Notes: generated from the letters alone by a model not told the origin. Shown: positions 17,453-26,207, numbered from the stretch's first letter. The stretch: DNA of 64,000 bases from Shouchella oshimensis (GCF_002019765.1 NZ_KV917380.1:2263486-2327485), one strand, 5' to 3'. Program-made: numbers and translations.

Positions 17453-18384
17453 CTGTCTTTCTATCCATCTTTAGCATCGTTCTTTTATGTGGATGCCTCG
17501 TCCAGATCCAAACTAAGCGTACCTTTCAAAAACAGCTGCGTTCCATAAAAAAGCAGCTAACCGATATTGTAAATGGTCAAGCAAGTGGTCCTGTACTAAT
17601 CGGAACAGACCATAAGCAAATGGCAGACCTACTCGTTTCAATCAATAAACTCAATGACCAAAACCGGGAGCATGCTCGCCAATTTATTCGAACAGAACAA
17701 TCGATGAAGCGTATGCTCTCCAATATTTCTCATGATTTGAAAACCCCTTTAACGGTGATTTCAGGTTATGCAGAAATGCTCAATGCAAAAATAGACATGC
17801 CTAGTCAAGAGCGTCAGCGTATTCTTTCTCACATTCACGAAAAAACAGATGAAATGACTACGTTGATCGATTCTTTTTTTGATTTAGCGAAACTTGAAGC
17901 AGGAGACAAGCATGTACCATTAGGTACCATTAATTTAACAGAAATCTGCAAACAGTCGATTCTTATGTTTTACGAATTAATCGAAACGAAAGGATTAGAC
18001 GTTCAAATTGACATACCTGATTCACCCATTTTTGCTCTAGGCAATGAGGAAGCGTTACATCGAGTTTTAGCTAATTTAGTGTCAAATGCACTTCGCTACG
18101 GGTCAGATGGTAACGTTATTGGATTACACATATACGCAGATGAGACCATCGTTACGATTGCCGTATATGATCAAGGGGTCGGCATTCGTGAATCCGATCA
18201 ACAGTCGATTTTTGAACGAATGTATACATTGGAGGAATCCAGAAATAAAGATTTTCAAGGAAGTGGATTAGGCTTAACCATTACCAAGAAGTTGATCGAA
18301 CAAATGCAAGGAACCATTTCGGTAACGTCCATCCCTCATGAGAAAACGTCCTTTATTTGCAAATTAAAACGTGTACATGGCTAG
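17449..18384 (+). CDS. Sensor histidine kinase, small intramembrane-sensing type (YcbM-like)
   Basis: A 311-residue kinase with one hydrophobic segment at residues 1-19 and no extracellular domain. The phospho-His is in SNISHDLKTPLTVISGY (about residue 97); ATPase boxes are NEEALHRVLANLVSNALRY, DQGVGI and GSGLGLTI. Kinases with this minimal input domain usually take the signal from the partner ABC transporter or the membrane. The start overlaps the regulator stop. The length equals that known for YcbM. Confidence 0.88.
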   Translation: MTVFLSIFSIVLLCGCLVQIQTKRTFQKQLRSIKKQLTDIVNGQASGPVLIGTDHKQMADLLVSINKLNDQNREHARQFIRTEQSMKRMLSNISHDLKTPLTVISGYAEMLNAKIDMPSQERQRILSHIHEKTDEMTTLIDSFFDLAKLEAGDKHVPLGTINLTEICKQSILMFYELIETKGLDVQIDIPDSPIFALGNEEALHRVLANLVSNALRYGSDGNVIGLHIYADETIVTIAVYDQGVGIRESDQQSIFERMYTLEESRNKDFQGSGLGLTITKKLIEQMQGTISVTSIPHEKTSFICKLKRVHG

Positions 18385-18478
18385 TCTTTTTTTTCTTGAG
18401 ATTTTTGTGAGGTTTACGATAGAGAAAAGAAACAGTCAATCGTTACAGTAAGAGTATAGGAACTAAAGGAGGAATAAC

Positions 18479-19402
18479 ATGGACTATATTGTTCAAACGA
18501 AAGGTCTTACGAAACGATACGATGGACATACCGTTGTATCGGATGTGTCGTTGTCGATTAAAAAAGGGGAAATTTACGGCTTTCTTGGTCCTAATGGGGC
18601 AGGCAAATCAACAATCATGAAGATGCTTATTAACGCGATTAAACCAACCAGTGGCGAGATTGAGCTATTTGGTTCCCCAGTAAGAGAAGATTCATTTCGT
18701 TACTTACAACGAATTGGCAGCATGATTGAATACCCAATCTTTTATGAGAAATTAACTGCTCGGGAAAACCTAGAGCTACATTGCGCTTACATGGGCTACC
18801 ATAACAAACAGACGATTTCTGACGTACTAGAGTGGGTCGACCTTTCTAGGGAGGCTCATAAATGGCCTCATCAATTTTCACTAGGTATGAGACAGCGCTT
18901 ATGTGTCGCAAGAGCCATCCTCACAAAGCCGGAATTGGTCATCCTTGATGAACCCATTAATGGACTTGACCCTGAGGGGATACAATCTATGAGAAGATTG
19001 TTAAAAAAACTGAACAAAGAATATGGCATGACCCTTTTTATTTCCAGTCATATCATTGGTGAAATCGAACAAATTGCGGACACGATTGGTATGATTAAAG
19101 ACGGGACATTAATAGAAGAAACATCAATGGAAACGCTGAAAGAACAAAATACAGAGTACATTGAACTCGTTACAAACGATCCAAAAAAAGCAGCGGTTCT
19201 CTTACATGATCAATTAAACATAACAAACTTTAAAATCATAGAAAACCAAAGGATTCGCATTTTTTCAACAGAGGTGTCTCATGCCAGCATTTCAAAAGCG
19301 TTAATTCTAGAAGACATCGAGATTCATTCTATCCAAACAAAGCAAACGACATTAGAAGAGTATTTTATTAAAAAAATCGGTTTACGTAAAAATGACCAAT
19401 AA
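18479..19402 (+). CDS. ABC exporter ATPase (BcrA/YcbN-like)
   Basis: A 307-residue ATPase: Walker A GPNGAGKST (about 38-46), Q-loop region YPIFYEKLTARENL, signature SLGMRQR, Walker B LVILDEPINGLDP and switch His in FISSHI. The C-terminal 90 residues are the regulatory tail usual in BcrA/NatA-type ATPases. AAAGGAGGA lies 5 nt before ATG. A 94-bp gap after the kinase contains a GTGAGGTTTACGATAGAG segment that may be an inducible promoter. Probable role: removal of a cyclic peptide or lantibiotic from the membrane. Confidence 0.9.
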   Translation: MDYIVQTKGLTKRYDGHTVVSDVSLSIKKGEIYGFLGPNGAGKSTIMKMLINAIKPTSGEIELFGSPVREDSFRYLQRIGSMIEYPIFYEKLTARENLELHCAYMGYHNKQTISDVLEWVDLSREAHKWPHQFSLGMRQRLCVARAILTKPELVILDEPINGLDPEGIQSMRRLLKKLNKEYGMTLFISSHIIGEIEQIADTIGMIKDGTLIEETSMETLKEQNTEYIELVTNDPKKAAVLLHDQLNITNFKIIENQRIRIFSTEVSHASISKALILEDIEIHSIQTKQTTLEEYFIKKIGLRKNDQ

Positions 19403-19416
19403 AGGAGGATATGTTA

Positions 19417-20124
19417 ATGTATCGTTTAATGAAGCTTGAATTGAAAAAACATAAAATCAGTTGGTATGTAAAAGGAACGCTCATTGCAAATGCAAGTATT
19501 CTTGCCATGCTCTACTTCTTCACTGTTATTGAAAAACTTGAAAATGATATTATTTTCCAAACAAGTGATGAATTTTTTATGTTTACCGGCGTGTTAATAA
19601 GAGGGACATTTATTATCTTTGGTGCCGTTCTCATCTCAAAGATCGTCATTGATGAATTTAAACATGGAACCAGTCTGATTTTATTTTCCTATCCAATTAG
19701 TCGAAAGAAACTAGTAACTGCCAAACTAATTCTTATCTTTAGTATAACCTTGCTAACGATGACGCTATCAACGCTGTTTATTGTAGCTAGCTTTACTGGG
19801 CTTAACGCGTTCATTGGCTTTTCTGCCAACTTACACGTTACTCAGGAACAACTTTCACAAGAATTACTCCGTTTAATTGGTTTTAACGTAGCAGCAGCTG
19901 GTACGTCTCTCGTTCCCCTTTACTTTGGATTGCGTCAGTTCTCAACGCCTGCTACCATTCTTTCAGCGGTTTTAATCGTGATCGTAACGAGTTCTTCTTT
20001 AGGGCCCCAATTCTCTTTAATTAACATCTTTTACATTCCATTAGCACTAGCCGTTATTGGACTGATCATCGCATGGGTATCTATACAAACGATTAATCGT
20101 TTAGAATTGAATAAACCTGTATGA
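19417..20124 (+). CDS. ABC exporter permease (YcbO/BcrB-like)
   Basis: A 235-residue permease starting at ATG 19417, 8 nt after GGAGG; the ATG at 19411 is only 2 nt from it. About six membrane helices: 18-37, 52-75, 98-125, 145-170, 180-200 and 205-225. The segment DEFKHGTSLILFSYPISRKK is typical of ABC-2 type BcrB permeases. It forms an exporter with the ATPase encoded 14 bp upstream. A hairpin follows the stop. Confidence 0.85.
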   Translation: MYRLMKLELKKHKISWYVKGTLIANASILAMLYFFTVIEKLENDIIFQTSDEFFMFTGVLIRGTFIIFGAVLISKIVIDEFKHGTSLILFSYPISRKKLVTAKLILIFSITLLTMTLSTLFIVASFTGLNAFIGFSANLHVTQEQLSQELLRLIGFNVAAAGTSLVPLYFGLRQFSTPATILSAVLIVIVTSSSLGPQFSLINIFYIPLALAVIGLIIAWVSIQTINRLELNKPV

Positions 20125-20127
20125 CAG

Positions 20128-20157
20128 AAAGCTATGGGCAATAGGTCCATAGCTTTT
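20128..20157 (+). terminator. Intrinsic terminator of the YcbLMNO-like operon
   Basis: AAAGCTATGG pairs with CCATAGCTTT around a 9-nt loop, ending in TTTT, just after the permease stop. Confidence 0.75.
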
Positions 20158-20211
20158 CACAACGTAAAGGGAAGAAAGATGATACATCAGACAAAAAGAT
20201 GAGGTTGATAA

Positions 20212-20307
20212 ATGCTGGAACTAAAAAGCAAATTTTTAATGAACACAAAAGAAAACAAGCTATATGGCCAATGGCATGACAATGGACGGCTTCTTGATTA
20301 CAAATAA
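20212..20307 (+). CDS. Possible 31-residue peptide or gene remnant
   Basis: A short ORF reading MLELKSKFLMNTKENK then LYGQWHDNGRLLDYK. GAGGT lies about 6 nt before the ATG. It has no known family and ends 8 bp before the convergent WYL regulator. It could be a true small protein or the stub of a lost gene; I cannot decide. Confidence 0.3.
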   Translation: MLELKSKFLMNTKENKLYGQWHDNGRLLDYK

Positions 20308-20314
20308 ACTGACA

Positions 20315-21229
20315 TCATTCATACAATGCTAACGCTTCTTTTAAAAAAGACGTGTAGTGACTACGATAATGGCTAGGAGCTATAATCTTTATCTTGTTCC
20401 CAAAGCCTGCAAGAAATTGAAATGCATATGGACTTTCAGGAAGTGGGATGATTGCACTGCACGTCCTTTCTGTCTTCTTTACTACAGCTTCTCGCCCAAA
20501 CCGTTCGATGAATTGATCTCGAACACGAATATCCAGCTCGATCTTCACACTCTTCATAGAAGGTTTAACAGGTTCTTGTGTCGTCCTTTGTTGTTGCGTC
20601 ATTTTCTGTTCTCTCGGTGTGAAAAATCCTCTTTTTTCTATATCTGTTATTCGCGTCAACTTAAATGTTCGAAAATCGTTACGCTCTAGGCAAAAGCCCA
20701 CGACATACCAGTGCATCTCCCTCAGTTGAACCTTATATGGTTCAACGAGCCTATGGCTAATTCGCCCTTGTTGATCTACATAATCAAACGCCAGTAACCA
20801 ATGGTGCTCAATCGCCTTCATCCAATAAGACAGCTCTTCATTTGTTTCGCTTCTACCAATCGATTGATAAAACGTTACATCCATCTTTGAAGCTAGATTT
20901 GTAGGGCTCATCCCCTTTATTTTCTGGATCGTCAACTGGATATCGCTGTTTGTTGTCAGCTGTTCAAACCCATCTAACGCCACAAGGATATGTTCAATGT
21001 CTTTCTGATTCACCAACCGCTTATCAAATTTATATTCTTCCATTAACGCATACCCTCCACTTGGGCCATGCTTTGCATAAATGGGTATGTTTGCATAGCT
21101 TAACGCTTCCACATCCCTTTGAATTGTACGTTTTGTCACTTGAAAGAGTTGACTAAATTCTGATGCAGACACCACCTCTTTTTTTAGCAGTATCATAATG
21201 ATGGAAAGAAGTCTTTCAACTTTTTGCAT
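20315..21229 (-). CDS. HTH-WYL transcriptional regulator (YafY/DeoR-type)
   Basis: A 304-residue regulator. The N-terminal winged helix (LLKKEVVSASEFSQLFQVTKRTIQRDVEALS) resembles HTH_11; the WYL domain spans about residues 140-230 (WLLAFDYVDQQGRISHRLVEPY, WYVVGFCLERNDFRTFKL), and a WCX-like C-terminus follows. GGAGG is 5 nt before ATG. It is divergent from the VOC gene at 21310; a palindrome between them is a likely shared operator. WYL domains sense ligands; the ligand is unknown. Confidence 0.85.
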   Translation of the reverse strand: MQKVERLLSIIMILLKKEVVSASEFSQLFQVTKRTIQRDVEALSYANIPIYAKHGPSGGYALMEEYKFDKRLVNQKDIEHILVALDGFEQLTTNSDIQLTIQKIKGMSPTNLASKMDVTFYQSIGRSETNEELSYWMKAIEHHWLLAFDYVDQQGRISHRLVEPYKVQLREMHWYVVGFCLERNDFRTFKLTRITDIEKRGFFTPREQKMTQQQRTTQEPVKPSMKSVKIELDIRVRDQFIERFGREAVVKKTERTCSAIIPLPESPYAFQFLAGFGNKIKIIAPSHYRSHYTSFLKEALALYE

Positions 21230-21249
21230 AACACCCTCCTATATACGAC

Positions 21250-21271
21250 AGACAGTTGTCACCTACTGTCT
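21250..21271. promoter_or_regulatory. Inverted-repeat operator candidate between the WYL regulator and VOC gene
   Basis: AGACAGT and ACTGTCT form perfect 7-bp arms around 8 bp. GACAG occurs once more just upstream. The site lies 21-42 bp before the WYL start and 39-60 bp before the VOC start, where one bound regulator could control both. Confidence 0.5.
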
Positions 21272-21309
21272 AGTATACTACGAATAGACCAATGAGGAGG
21301 TTAGACAAA

Positions 21310-21759
21310 ATGAACGCAATCGCATATTTACAATTTAGTGGGCAAGCACAAGAGGCACTCGATTTTTATCAACATGCATTACAAGGAACCGTTAAGAAGG
21401 TGAACTTTGGTTCTATCCCGCAAGACCCTTCTGCTCCACTTAGTGGTGAAGAACAGGATATGATCATGGAATCTCAGATTACGTTTTCCGAAAACATCCT
21501 GATGATCTCAGACGTACTTCCTTCTATGCAAAGCGTCATAGGCGACGTAACAAAAGGAACGAACGTGATCATAAGCTTGATTAATGGAGACGTGGAAACA
21601 AATAAACGTTATTTTGAGGAACTTTCTAAAGGTGGGAAGATACTGATGCCCATTTCTTCTGTTCCTTGGTCATCCAGTTTCGGCATGCTGATAGACAAGT
21701 TCGGTATTATGTGGAAATTCAATAGCGATGCAAGTAGCTTTTTGAATCGACTCGTTTAA
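21310..21759 (+). CDS. VOC superfamily protein (PhnB-like)
   Basis: A 149-residue protein starting at ATG 21310; GAGGAGG lies 9 nt upstream, and the ATG at 21292 contains that site. The two beta-alpha-beta modules read AIAYLQFSGQAQEALDFYQ and SLINGDVETNKRYFEELSKGG, ending VPWSSSFGMLIDKFGIMWKF, the pattern of PhnB-like (3-demethylubiquinone methyltransferase-like) VOC proteins. Usual metal ligands are not conserved in such proteins, so no reaction is claimed. It is probably controlled by the divergent WYL regulator. Confidence 0.85.
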   Translation: MNAIAYLQFSGQAQEALDFYQHALQGTVKKVNFGSIPQDPSAPLSGEEQDMIMESQITFSENILMISDVLPSMQSVIGDVTKGTNVIISLINGDVETNKRYFEELSKGGKILMPISSVPWSSSFGMLIDKFGIMWKFNSDASSFLNRLV

Positions 21760-21771
21760 CGTCATTAAAAA

Positions 21772-22044
21772 GAGGCTGAGACTAACGAAAAGAAGTATTT
21801 GAAAAGACGAATAGTCTAAACTATGCTGAGTAGCACCGCTACAGAAGAATCCTTCGCTTTCCGGGGACACGGCCTCAGCCTCTTTCGTGGAAAACCGCCA
21901 CTTCAGAGTCTTCAGACACGTGCTGATCCCCCAGGAGTCTTCGGATTCTCCTTCTGCTCATTTTCATATAAACAAACGACGAACGTTCCTATTTTCAGGA
22001 ATGTTCGTCGTTTTGGTCTGTCTATCTACTTTTGTCCAAGCCTC
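21772..22044. repeat. Intergenic repeat, copy 1 (273 bp, inverted ends, hairpin)
   Basis: Ends GAGGCTGAGAC and GTCCAAGCCTC are near-perfect inverted repeats. The interior is almost the same as copy 2 at 42030-42304. It contains AAAAGACGAATAGTCTAAA, a GC-richer core with GACACGTGCTGATCCCCCA, and a stem near 21974-22013 where GACGAACGTTCCT pairs with AGGAATGTTCGTC, followed by TTTT. It lies between convergent genes, so it may end transcription from both sides. Small plus-strand ORFs within it appear meaningless. Confidence 0.85.
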
Positions 22045-22052
22045 TTGATCCT

Positions 22053-23966
22053 TTAGAGATAGAGAAAGTTAAGAAAGAATAACAAGTAAAACAAACTTGC
22101 CAATAAACAGCCTAGTAGCACAATGAAAGCCTTTATTAAGTAGAAGCCTTTTTGCTTACGCCACCCTTTAACAATTAGATAAAGCACGCCTAGAAATGCG
22201 AATAGAAGGAGCCAAAATCCGATCACGTAGAAGGTGAAATTAGACCAAGGCTGAAACGGATTGCTTGCCAATTGAACAACAATGGCGCCAAAAAGACCAA
22301 GAGTCAGAACGCCAACGAAAGACCACGCTATTGCCCCTCTATGCATAGAAGTCATATGGGTTTGGTGCCTCCTTTTTCGTATAAAGCCAACTATTCCCCA
22401 TACAAGACCAACAAGTGAAAACAGTGCAGCGCCTCCTGTTATTCCATAAGCGACATAAGGTGACGCTAACCACGATATCGGTAATTCATCTGCAATGACG
22501 CCATACGATAATTGCTCCACCTCACCGGCATCGTTCGTTTTAAAGAATAAGTGATCCGTATTCATGCCTGCATTATCAAGTAAAGACGATTCTTCTGTCA
22601 CTTTTTCAAACAAATATGGAGCCGTTTCCACATAGTCTAGTTCTACACCGAGAGCAGCAATGGATAACGTGATCCCACCCTCTTGATTAGCAGAAATAAC
22701 AGAGTCACCATCAGAGAGAAAAGGCATGATTTTCATTGGCCCTGTTTCAACAGAGCGTGCAGACCGGTAGCGACCCTCTACTGCTTCACTATGATTCATA
22801 CCATCTGTCGCTTCTGGCGTTTCTGTCGACTTGCCAATTAAAACATCCGTTAGTTCTCTTCTCGCTCCTGCCATCTCACCATCCATATTTGTCATAACGG
22901 CAATGCCAAACTGTTCATCAGGTACGATGGAAAGAAGTGCGCTAAACGCATCTGTATTGCCACCATGCTCTAAGACACGATAATCTCCTGCTTGACGCTC
23001 CCAAAACCCGTGGGCATTTCCTGCCATATCAGGATGAGGCGTGTATAATGTCTGGTGCATCGTATCCAATGTTTGTGGTTCGTTAAACAATACGTACGAG
23101 CCAGATTGCTCTCTATTTAAGTGTGCCAGCATAAAATAAGCAAGGTCATTTGTCGTTGTCGTCAAACCACCAGCCGGATTATCGTTGATATAAGCAGTTG
23201 GTTTAGCGACCCATTCCGTACCTTTCTTCGTGTATCCAACTGCCTTCTCGTCCATTAAACCAGGAATACGATCATAGCGCACATCAAATGTGGAGTGCTC
23301 CATTTCTAAAGGCGTTAAAATCAATTGCTCCACATAATCAGCAAAAGCCATACCTGTCAATTCCTCTACCACATAACCTGCAAGATTTGTACTAAAATTG
23401 GAGTAAGCCACCACATCTCCAGGCGGATACAGTTGCTTCGGCTGTCTATCAGGAGCTAAGTAGTCCTCCAATTCAAACAGATGGTCAGGATCGTAAACCG
23501 TCAAATCTTCTACTCGTTCTTCAAATCCCGCTGTATGGGTCATCAAATGAGCCACTGTGATCGGTTCATCATAGGTGAGCGCTAACTCCCCTCCCTTTAA
23601 ATACGGTCGAACATCCGTATCAAGAGTGAGTTGCCCCTCTTCCACCAATTGCATGATCGCAGTCCACGTAAATAATTTAGAAACCGAACCTGCTTCCATA
23701 TAAGTAGTTTCAGGATGAACCGGTTGTTCCTTCTCTCTATTGGCTAACCCATACCCTTTTTGAAAAACAATCTCTCCGTTTTGCACAATCGAAACAGAGG
23801 CTCCTGGTACGTCTTCTTCAATATAACCCTCCATAATGGCATCAACGGTTTCTTCAATGTCAGCTGTCGGTATACCAGAAGGTGTCGATAGACTTTCCGC
23901 ATATCCTATAGAAGGATAGAGGGAAACCATGACCCATACAATCACCAGTAAAAGTAGTTTCTTCAT
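22053..23966 (-). CDS. Secreted/membrane serine hydrolase, beta-lactamase class C family
   Basis: A 637-residue protein: signal peptide (1-23), then a beta-lactamase/PBP-like domain to about residue 375, then a beta-rich part and four C-terminal membrane helices from about 485. Catalytic motifs: SVSK (Ser94, Lys97), YSN in VAYSNFSTN and HGG in EHGGNTDAF. This domain family includes PbpE, EstB and D-amino-acid peptidases, so the substrate is not fixed. A close paralogue lies at 34243-36090 and a decayed fragment at 28708-28869. It follows the terminator of the type VII cargo operon. Confidence 0.88.
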   Translation of the reverse strand: MKKLLLLVIVWVMVSLYPSIGYAESLSTPSGIPTADIEETVDAIMEGYIEEDVPGASVSIVQNGEIVFQKGYGLANREKEQPVHPETTYMEAGSVSKLFTWTAIMQLVEEGQLTLDTDVRPYLKGGELALTYDEPITVAHLMTHTAGFEERVEDLTVYDPDHLFELEDYLAPDRQPKQLYPPGDVVAYSNFSTNLAGYVVEELTGMAFADYVEQLILTPLEMEHSTFDVRYDRIPGLMDEKAVGYTKKGTEWVAKPTAYINDNPAGGLTTTTNDLAYFMLAHLNREQSGSYVLFNEPQTLDTMHQTLYTPHPDMAGNAHGFWERQAGDYRVLEHGGNTDAFSALLSIVPDEQFGIAVMTNMDGEMAGARRELTDVLIGKSTETPEATDGMNHSEAVEGRYRSARSVETGPMKIMPFLSDGDSVISANQEGGITLSIAALGVELDYVETAPYLFEKVTEESSLLDNAGMNTDHLFFKTNDAGEVEQLSYGVIADELPISWLASPYVAYGITGGAALFSLVGLVWGIVGFIRKRRHQTHMTSMHRGAIAWSFVGVLTLGLFGAIVVQLASNPFQPWSNFTFYVIGFWLLLFAFLGVLYLIVKGWRKQKGFYLIKAFIVLLGCLLASLFYLLFFLNFLYL

Positions 23967-24083
23967 TTACATTCGCTCCTTTGCAATTCTTTCACTCATG
24001 AGTATACGGATGTAACCTTTCTTTTCTCTATCGCAAATCTCACGTTTTTCTAACGAATAAAAAAGGAGTCTAAATAAGAAAAA

Positions 24084-24109
24084 ACCATGCAGGACGGTTT
24101 ACCTGCATG
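24084..24109 (-). terminator. Terminator of the type VII cargo operon
   Basis: CCATGCAGG pairs with CCTGCATGG around 8 nt; on the minus strand a TTTTTTCTT tail follows. It ends the transcript of the YwqH-like gene. A weaker copy lies at 28986-29007. Confidence 0.75.
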
Positions 24110-24153
24110 GTGTGAATGGTACTCTAGCTTTTTTGTGAACAACCGTAAATTTT

Positions 24154-24540
24154 CTACCTTTCTTTTTCGCGCTCGATCGCTCGTTCGAGTCCAATTCTGT
24201 AGTCACTTAAGAGGCTATGCTGATGGTTAATCACCTCTTGCGTTGACTGAATCTCTCTAGTTGCTTTTTCTATTGTTTCGCCTACTTCGTTTAAAAGATC
24301 ATTATACGAATTGACAACTTCAGCCTCTCGTTCAGCATCAAATTCATTTGCATGTTTACCGTACCACGTATCTTTTGTTAGTGCTGGTTCTTTAAATGTG
24401 TGCTTCACATGCGCCATTGTGATTTCTTGACCCATTAAACGAGCTCGGCATGCTCGTAAACGATTAATTTTATCATTGGCTGTTTCAATAAAATTTTCTG
24501 TTGATTGAACTCGACTTCGCATGATTTCAACCGACACCAT
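24154..24540 (-). CDS. YwqH-like (DUF5082-type) type VII secretion partner protein
   Basis: A 128-residue, almost wholly helical protein with coiled-coil halves. The middle reads TWYGKHANEFDAEREAE, matching the W-x-G-x-x-A-x-x-F-D-x-x-R-E pattern of YwqH proteins encoded with LXG toxins. In B. subtilis, ywqH and ywqI accompany ywqJ. Such small helical partners bind the LXG domain and guide it to the ESX/Yuk machinery. Here it sits last in the cassette, 8 bp after the PH-like gene, an unusual place since it normally precedes the toxin. Confidence 0.75.
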   Translation of the reverse strand: MVSVEIMRSRVQSTENFIETANDKINRLRACRARLMGQEITMAHVKHTFKEPALTKDTWYGKHANEFDAEREAEVVNSYNDLLNEVGETIEKATREIQSTQEVINHQHSLLSDYRIGLERAIEREKER

Positions 24541-24548
24541 ACTCCCTC

Positions 24549-25001
24549 CTATCTTACCTTTGCTTCCATACGGTCATCCAACTGAGGTGCCCGTTTCACT
24601 AATTCACGTTTAAATTCTTCCATACGCTCAGGAGAGATCTTCACTTCCCCTTTTGGACCTGTATGTTTAATCGTAAACCCATGGGAAGAGCCAAGAATTC
24701 GCTCATTACCCGAGAAAGGGCTGCCCATTGGCTCAATGGCTGTCATGCTTTCATAGGGAAAAACCCTGCCAATAAAGCCTGCTTGGGCAACCAACCCTTC
24801 TTCTTTGAACTCATAGGAAATAAACACCATGCCCGATACAAAATAAATCATGCCTACAATAAATAAAAAACCAAAAAACAACAGGCGTCCGATGGAATTA
24901 TCCATTATTACAAAGATCGCCATAATGGCAGTTAGTCCTACCACTAAACTACTGTAGCCCGTTATTACTTTTTTATCTCTTGTTGTTTTATATACACTCA
25001 T
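24549..25001 (-). CDS. Membrane protein with PH-like domain
   Basis: A 150-residue protein with two membrane helices at about residues 15-33 and 38-60, then a beta-rich segment (EGLVAQAGFIGRVFPYESMTAIEPM ends here in part; GFTIKHTGPKGEVKI) with the look of bacterial PH domains. GAGGG precedes the ATG. Similar helix-hairpin plus PH proteins have no firm function. It lies between the immunity-like array and the YwqH-like gene; a link to the cassette is by position only. Confidence 0.6.
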   Translation of the reverse strand: MSVYKTTRDKKVITGYSSLVVGLTAIMAIFVIMDNSIGRLLFFGFLFIVGMIYFVSGMVFISYEFKEEGLVAQAGFIGRVFPYESMTAIEPMGSPFSGNERILGSSHGFTIKHTGPKGEVKISPERMEEFKRELVKRAPQLDDRMEAKVR

Positions 25002-25019
25002 GTAGACGTTTTCCCTCCT

Positions 25020-25219
25020 TTATTTCAAAGGTTGTTTCAGCACACGATTAAGCAATTTCCCACTAACATCTTTCCATTTGTTTAAAGAAGTTTTTTGAAT
25101 GATACCGTCATCATTTGAGTAGACATCTCTCTTAGCGCTGTGAAAGTCCGACTTTTCACCAACACATGGTTAAAAGTACAATCCACTCTTCCGTCGTGCA
25201 ACGCATAAATGGTTTCATC
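25020..25219 (-). pseudogene. Frameshifted C-terminal fragment, probable orphan toxin end
   Basis: No start codon. One frame reads DETIYALHDGRVDCTFNHVL; a +1 shift continues as GEKSDFHSAKRDV, then IIQKTSLNKWKDVSGK and LLNRVLKQPLK, stopping at 25020. The composition is coding-like and the piece lies directly after an immunity-like gene, where displaced toxin C-termini often remain in polymorphic-toxin loci. A more decayed relative lies near 25730-25815. Identity as a toxin end is inference. Confidence 0.4.
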
Positions 25220-25250
25220 TATTCATATTCTTATCGTTTAAATGGTTGCG

Positions 25251-25565
25251 TTAAAACATATGGGGAATGTTGACAAGAATGAATAGCATTACTGTTATTC
25301 CAATCCACTCTAAAAGAAAAATAAAACGCCCCTTTATTCCTCCATGTTTTTCAGTCGAACGTCGAAATAAAACAACTGCAATTCCAAAAAACATATAGTA
25401 AAAACCATTCATGAACCGATCATATATACCCTTCGGTTCTTCTTCATACAGTTTATTAACTAAGAAGACAAAAGGCGTATTCTTTCCTAGAATAAAAAGC
25501 AGCATCGCCGTAATCAATTGAAAAGCTATAGCAAGACCTATTATAAACGCAAAAACATCTATCAA
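25251..25565 (-). CDS. Small membrane protein, immunity-like paralogue 4 (type B)
   Basis: A 104-residue protein, TTG start with GGAG upstream. Helices at about residues 4-25 and 80-100; a central amphipathic part carries GIYDRFMNGFYYMFFG and the array signature EKHGGIKGR. The C-terminus NIPHMF matches NIPYMF of paralogue 2, so these two form subtype B. The family is not known to me. Its place in a row after an LXG gene suggests immunity or toxin-neutralising function, which the sequence alone cannot prove. Confidence 0.65.
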   Translation of the reverse strand: MIDVFAFIIGLAIAFQLITAMLLFILGKNTPFVFLVNKLYEEEPKGIYDRFMNGFYYMFFGIAVVLFRRSTEKHGGIKGRFIFLLEWIGITVMLFILVNIPHMF

Positions 25566-25868
25566 AGTTTCAACAGCTCCATCTCAAATATTTAATTATC
25601 TAAACCAACCAACTTTTAAAGTTTTCTCATAAACGCCTTTAAGCTGCATAAGCTGATGCGCGCCACTTTAAATGACATTCCCCAGTTCTATTCTGACTTC
25701 TCCTAAATACTATCTATCCAAATAACTCAGCTATTGTTTCATATCCACATATTGTAAAAAGTAAAATTTATTCTTCAGTTGTACTACATATAAATGGTTT
25801 TATCTAGTATTCTCCTTATCTTGTAGATGTTAGTGTGATACCTTATTTTAAAGCTTTTTTCCTTTTAT
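25566..25868. other. Intergenic stretch with decayed coding remnants
   Basis: 303 bp between paralogues 4 and 3. On the minus strand, 25730-25815 matches the region downstream of paralogue 4 (AAAACCATTTATATG versus GAAACCATTTATGCG, and TTTTACTTTTTACAATATG), but with several stops. It is most likely a decayed copy of the same fragment. No intact gene is seen. Confidence 0.45.
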
Positions 25869-26207
25869 TTAACTAGTAAGACTAGTTTCAATAGCATTAA
25901 TGATATTACCGATAATAATTAATACAATTGTCGCCATAAAAACCAATCCCGCATAGCGAAGTTTCCCTTTAATACCACCATGTTTGGTCATGACTTTCTC
26001 ATAAACACAATGTGCAACCCCATAGTTCATTATGTAGAAAAAATTCATAAACTTATCGTACCAGTCTTTCGGATGGTGCTCATAGAAGTTCTCCACAAAT
26101 CGTGCATATGGATTGTTTTTTCCAAACACAAGAAAAACAAATGCTGTTATGTATTGGTACGCTAAACACAAACCTACTAAATAAATAATACCCATATAAA
26201 CAATCAT
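25869..26207 (-). CDS. Small membrane protein, immunity-like paralogue 3 (type A)
   Basis: A 112-residue protein nearly identical in pattern to paralogue 1: NNPYARFVENFYEHHPKD, WYDKFMNFFYIMNYGVAH and TKHGGIKGKLRY, with helices at about 3-28 and 83-105. The DNA just before its ATG (TATGGAGCGAATTGA) repeats the last codons of the LXG gene (Tyr-Gly-Ala-Asn-stop), so this copy arose with a piece of toxin gene attached. Immunity function is inferred from paralogue 1. Confidence 0.7.
   Translation of the reverse strand: MIVYMGIIYLVGLCLAYQYITAFVFLVFGKNNPYARFVENFYEHHPKDWYDKFMNFFYIMNYGVAHCVYEKVMTKHGGIKGKLRYAGLVFMATIVLIIIGNIINAIETSLTS

Noticed and set aside
21772-22044. Insertion sequence
   Set aside because: The element has inverted ends but no transposase frame, so it was listed as a repeat.
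21823-22056. Plus-strand ORF inside repeat copy 1
   Set aside because: It spans the repeat; copy 2 does not preserve the frame as protein, and there is no ribosome site.
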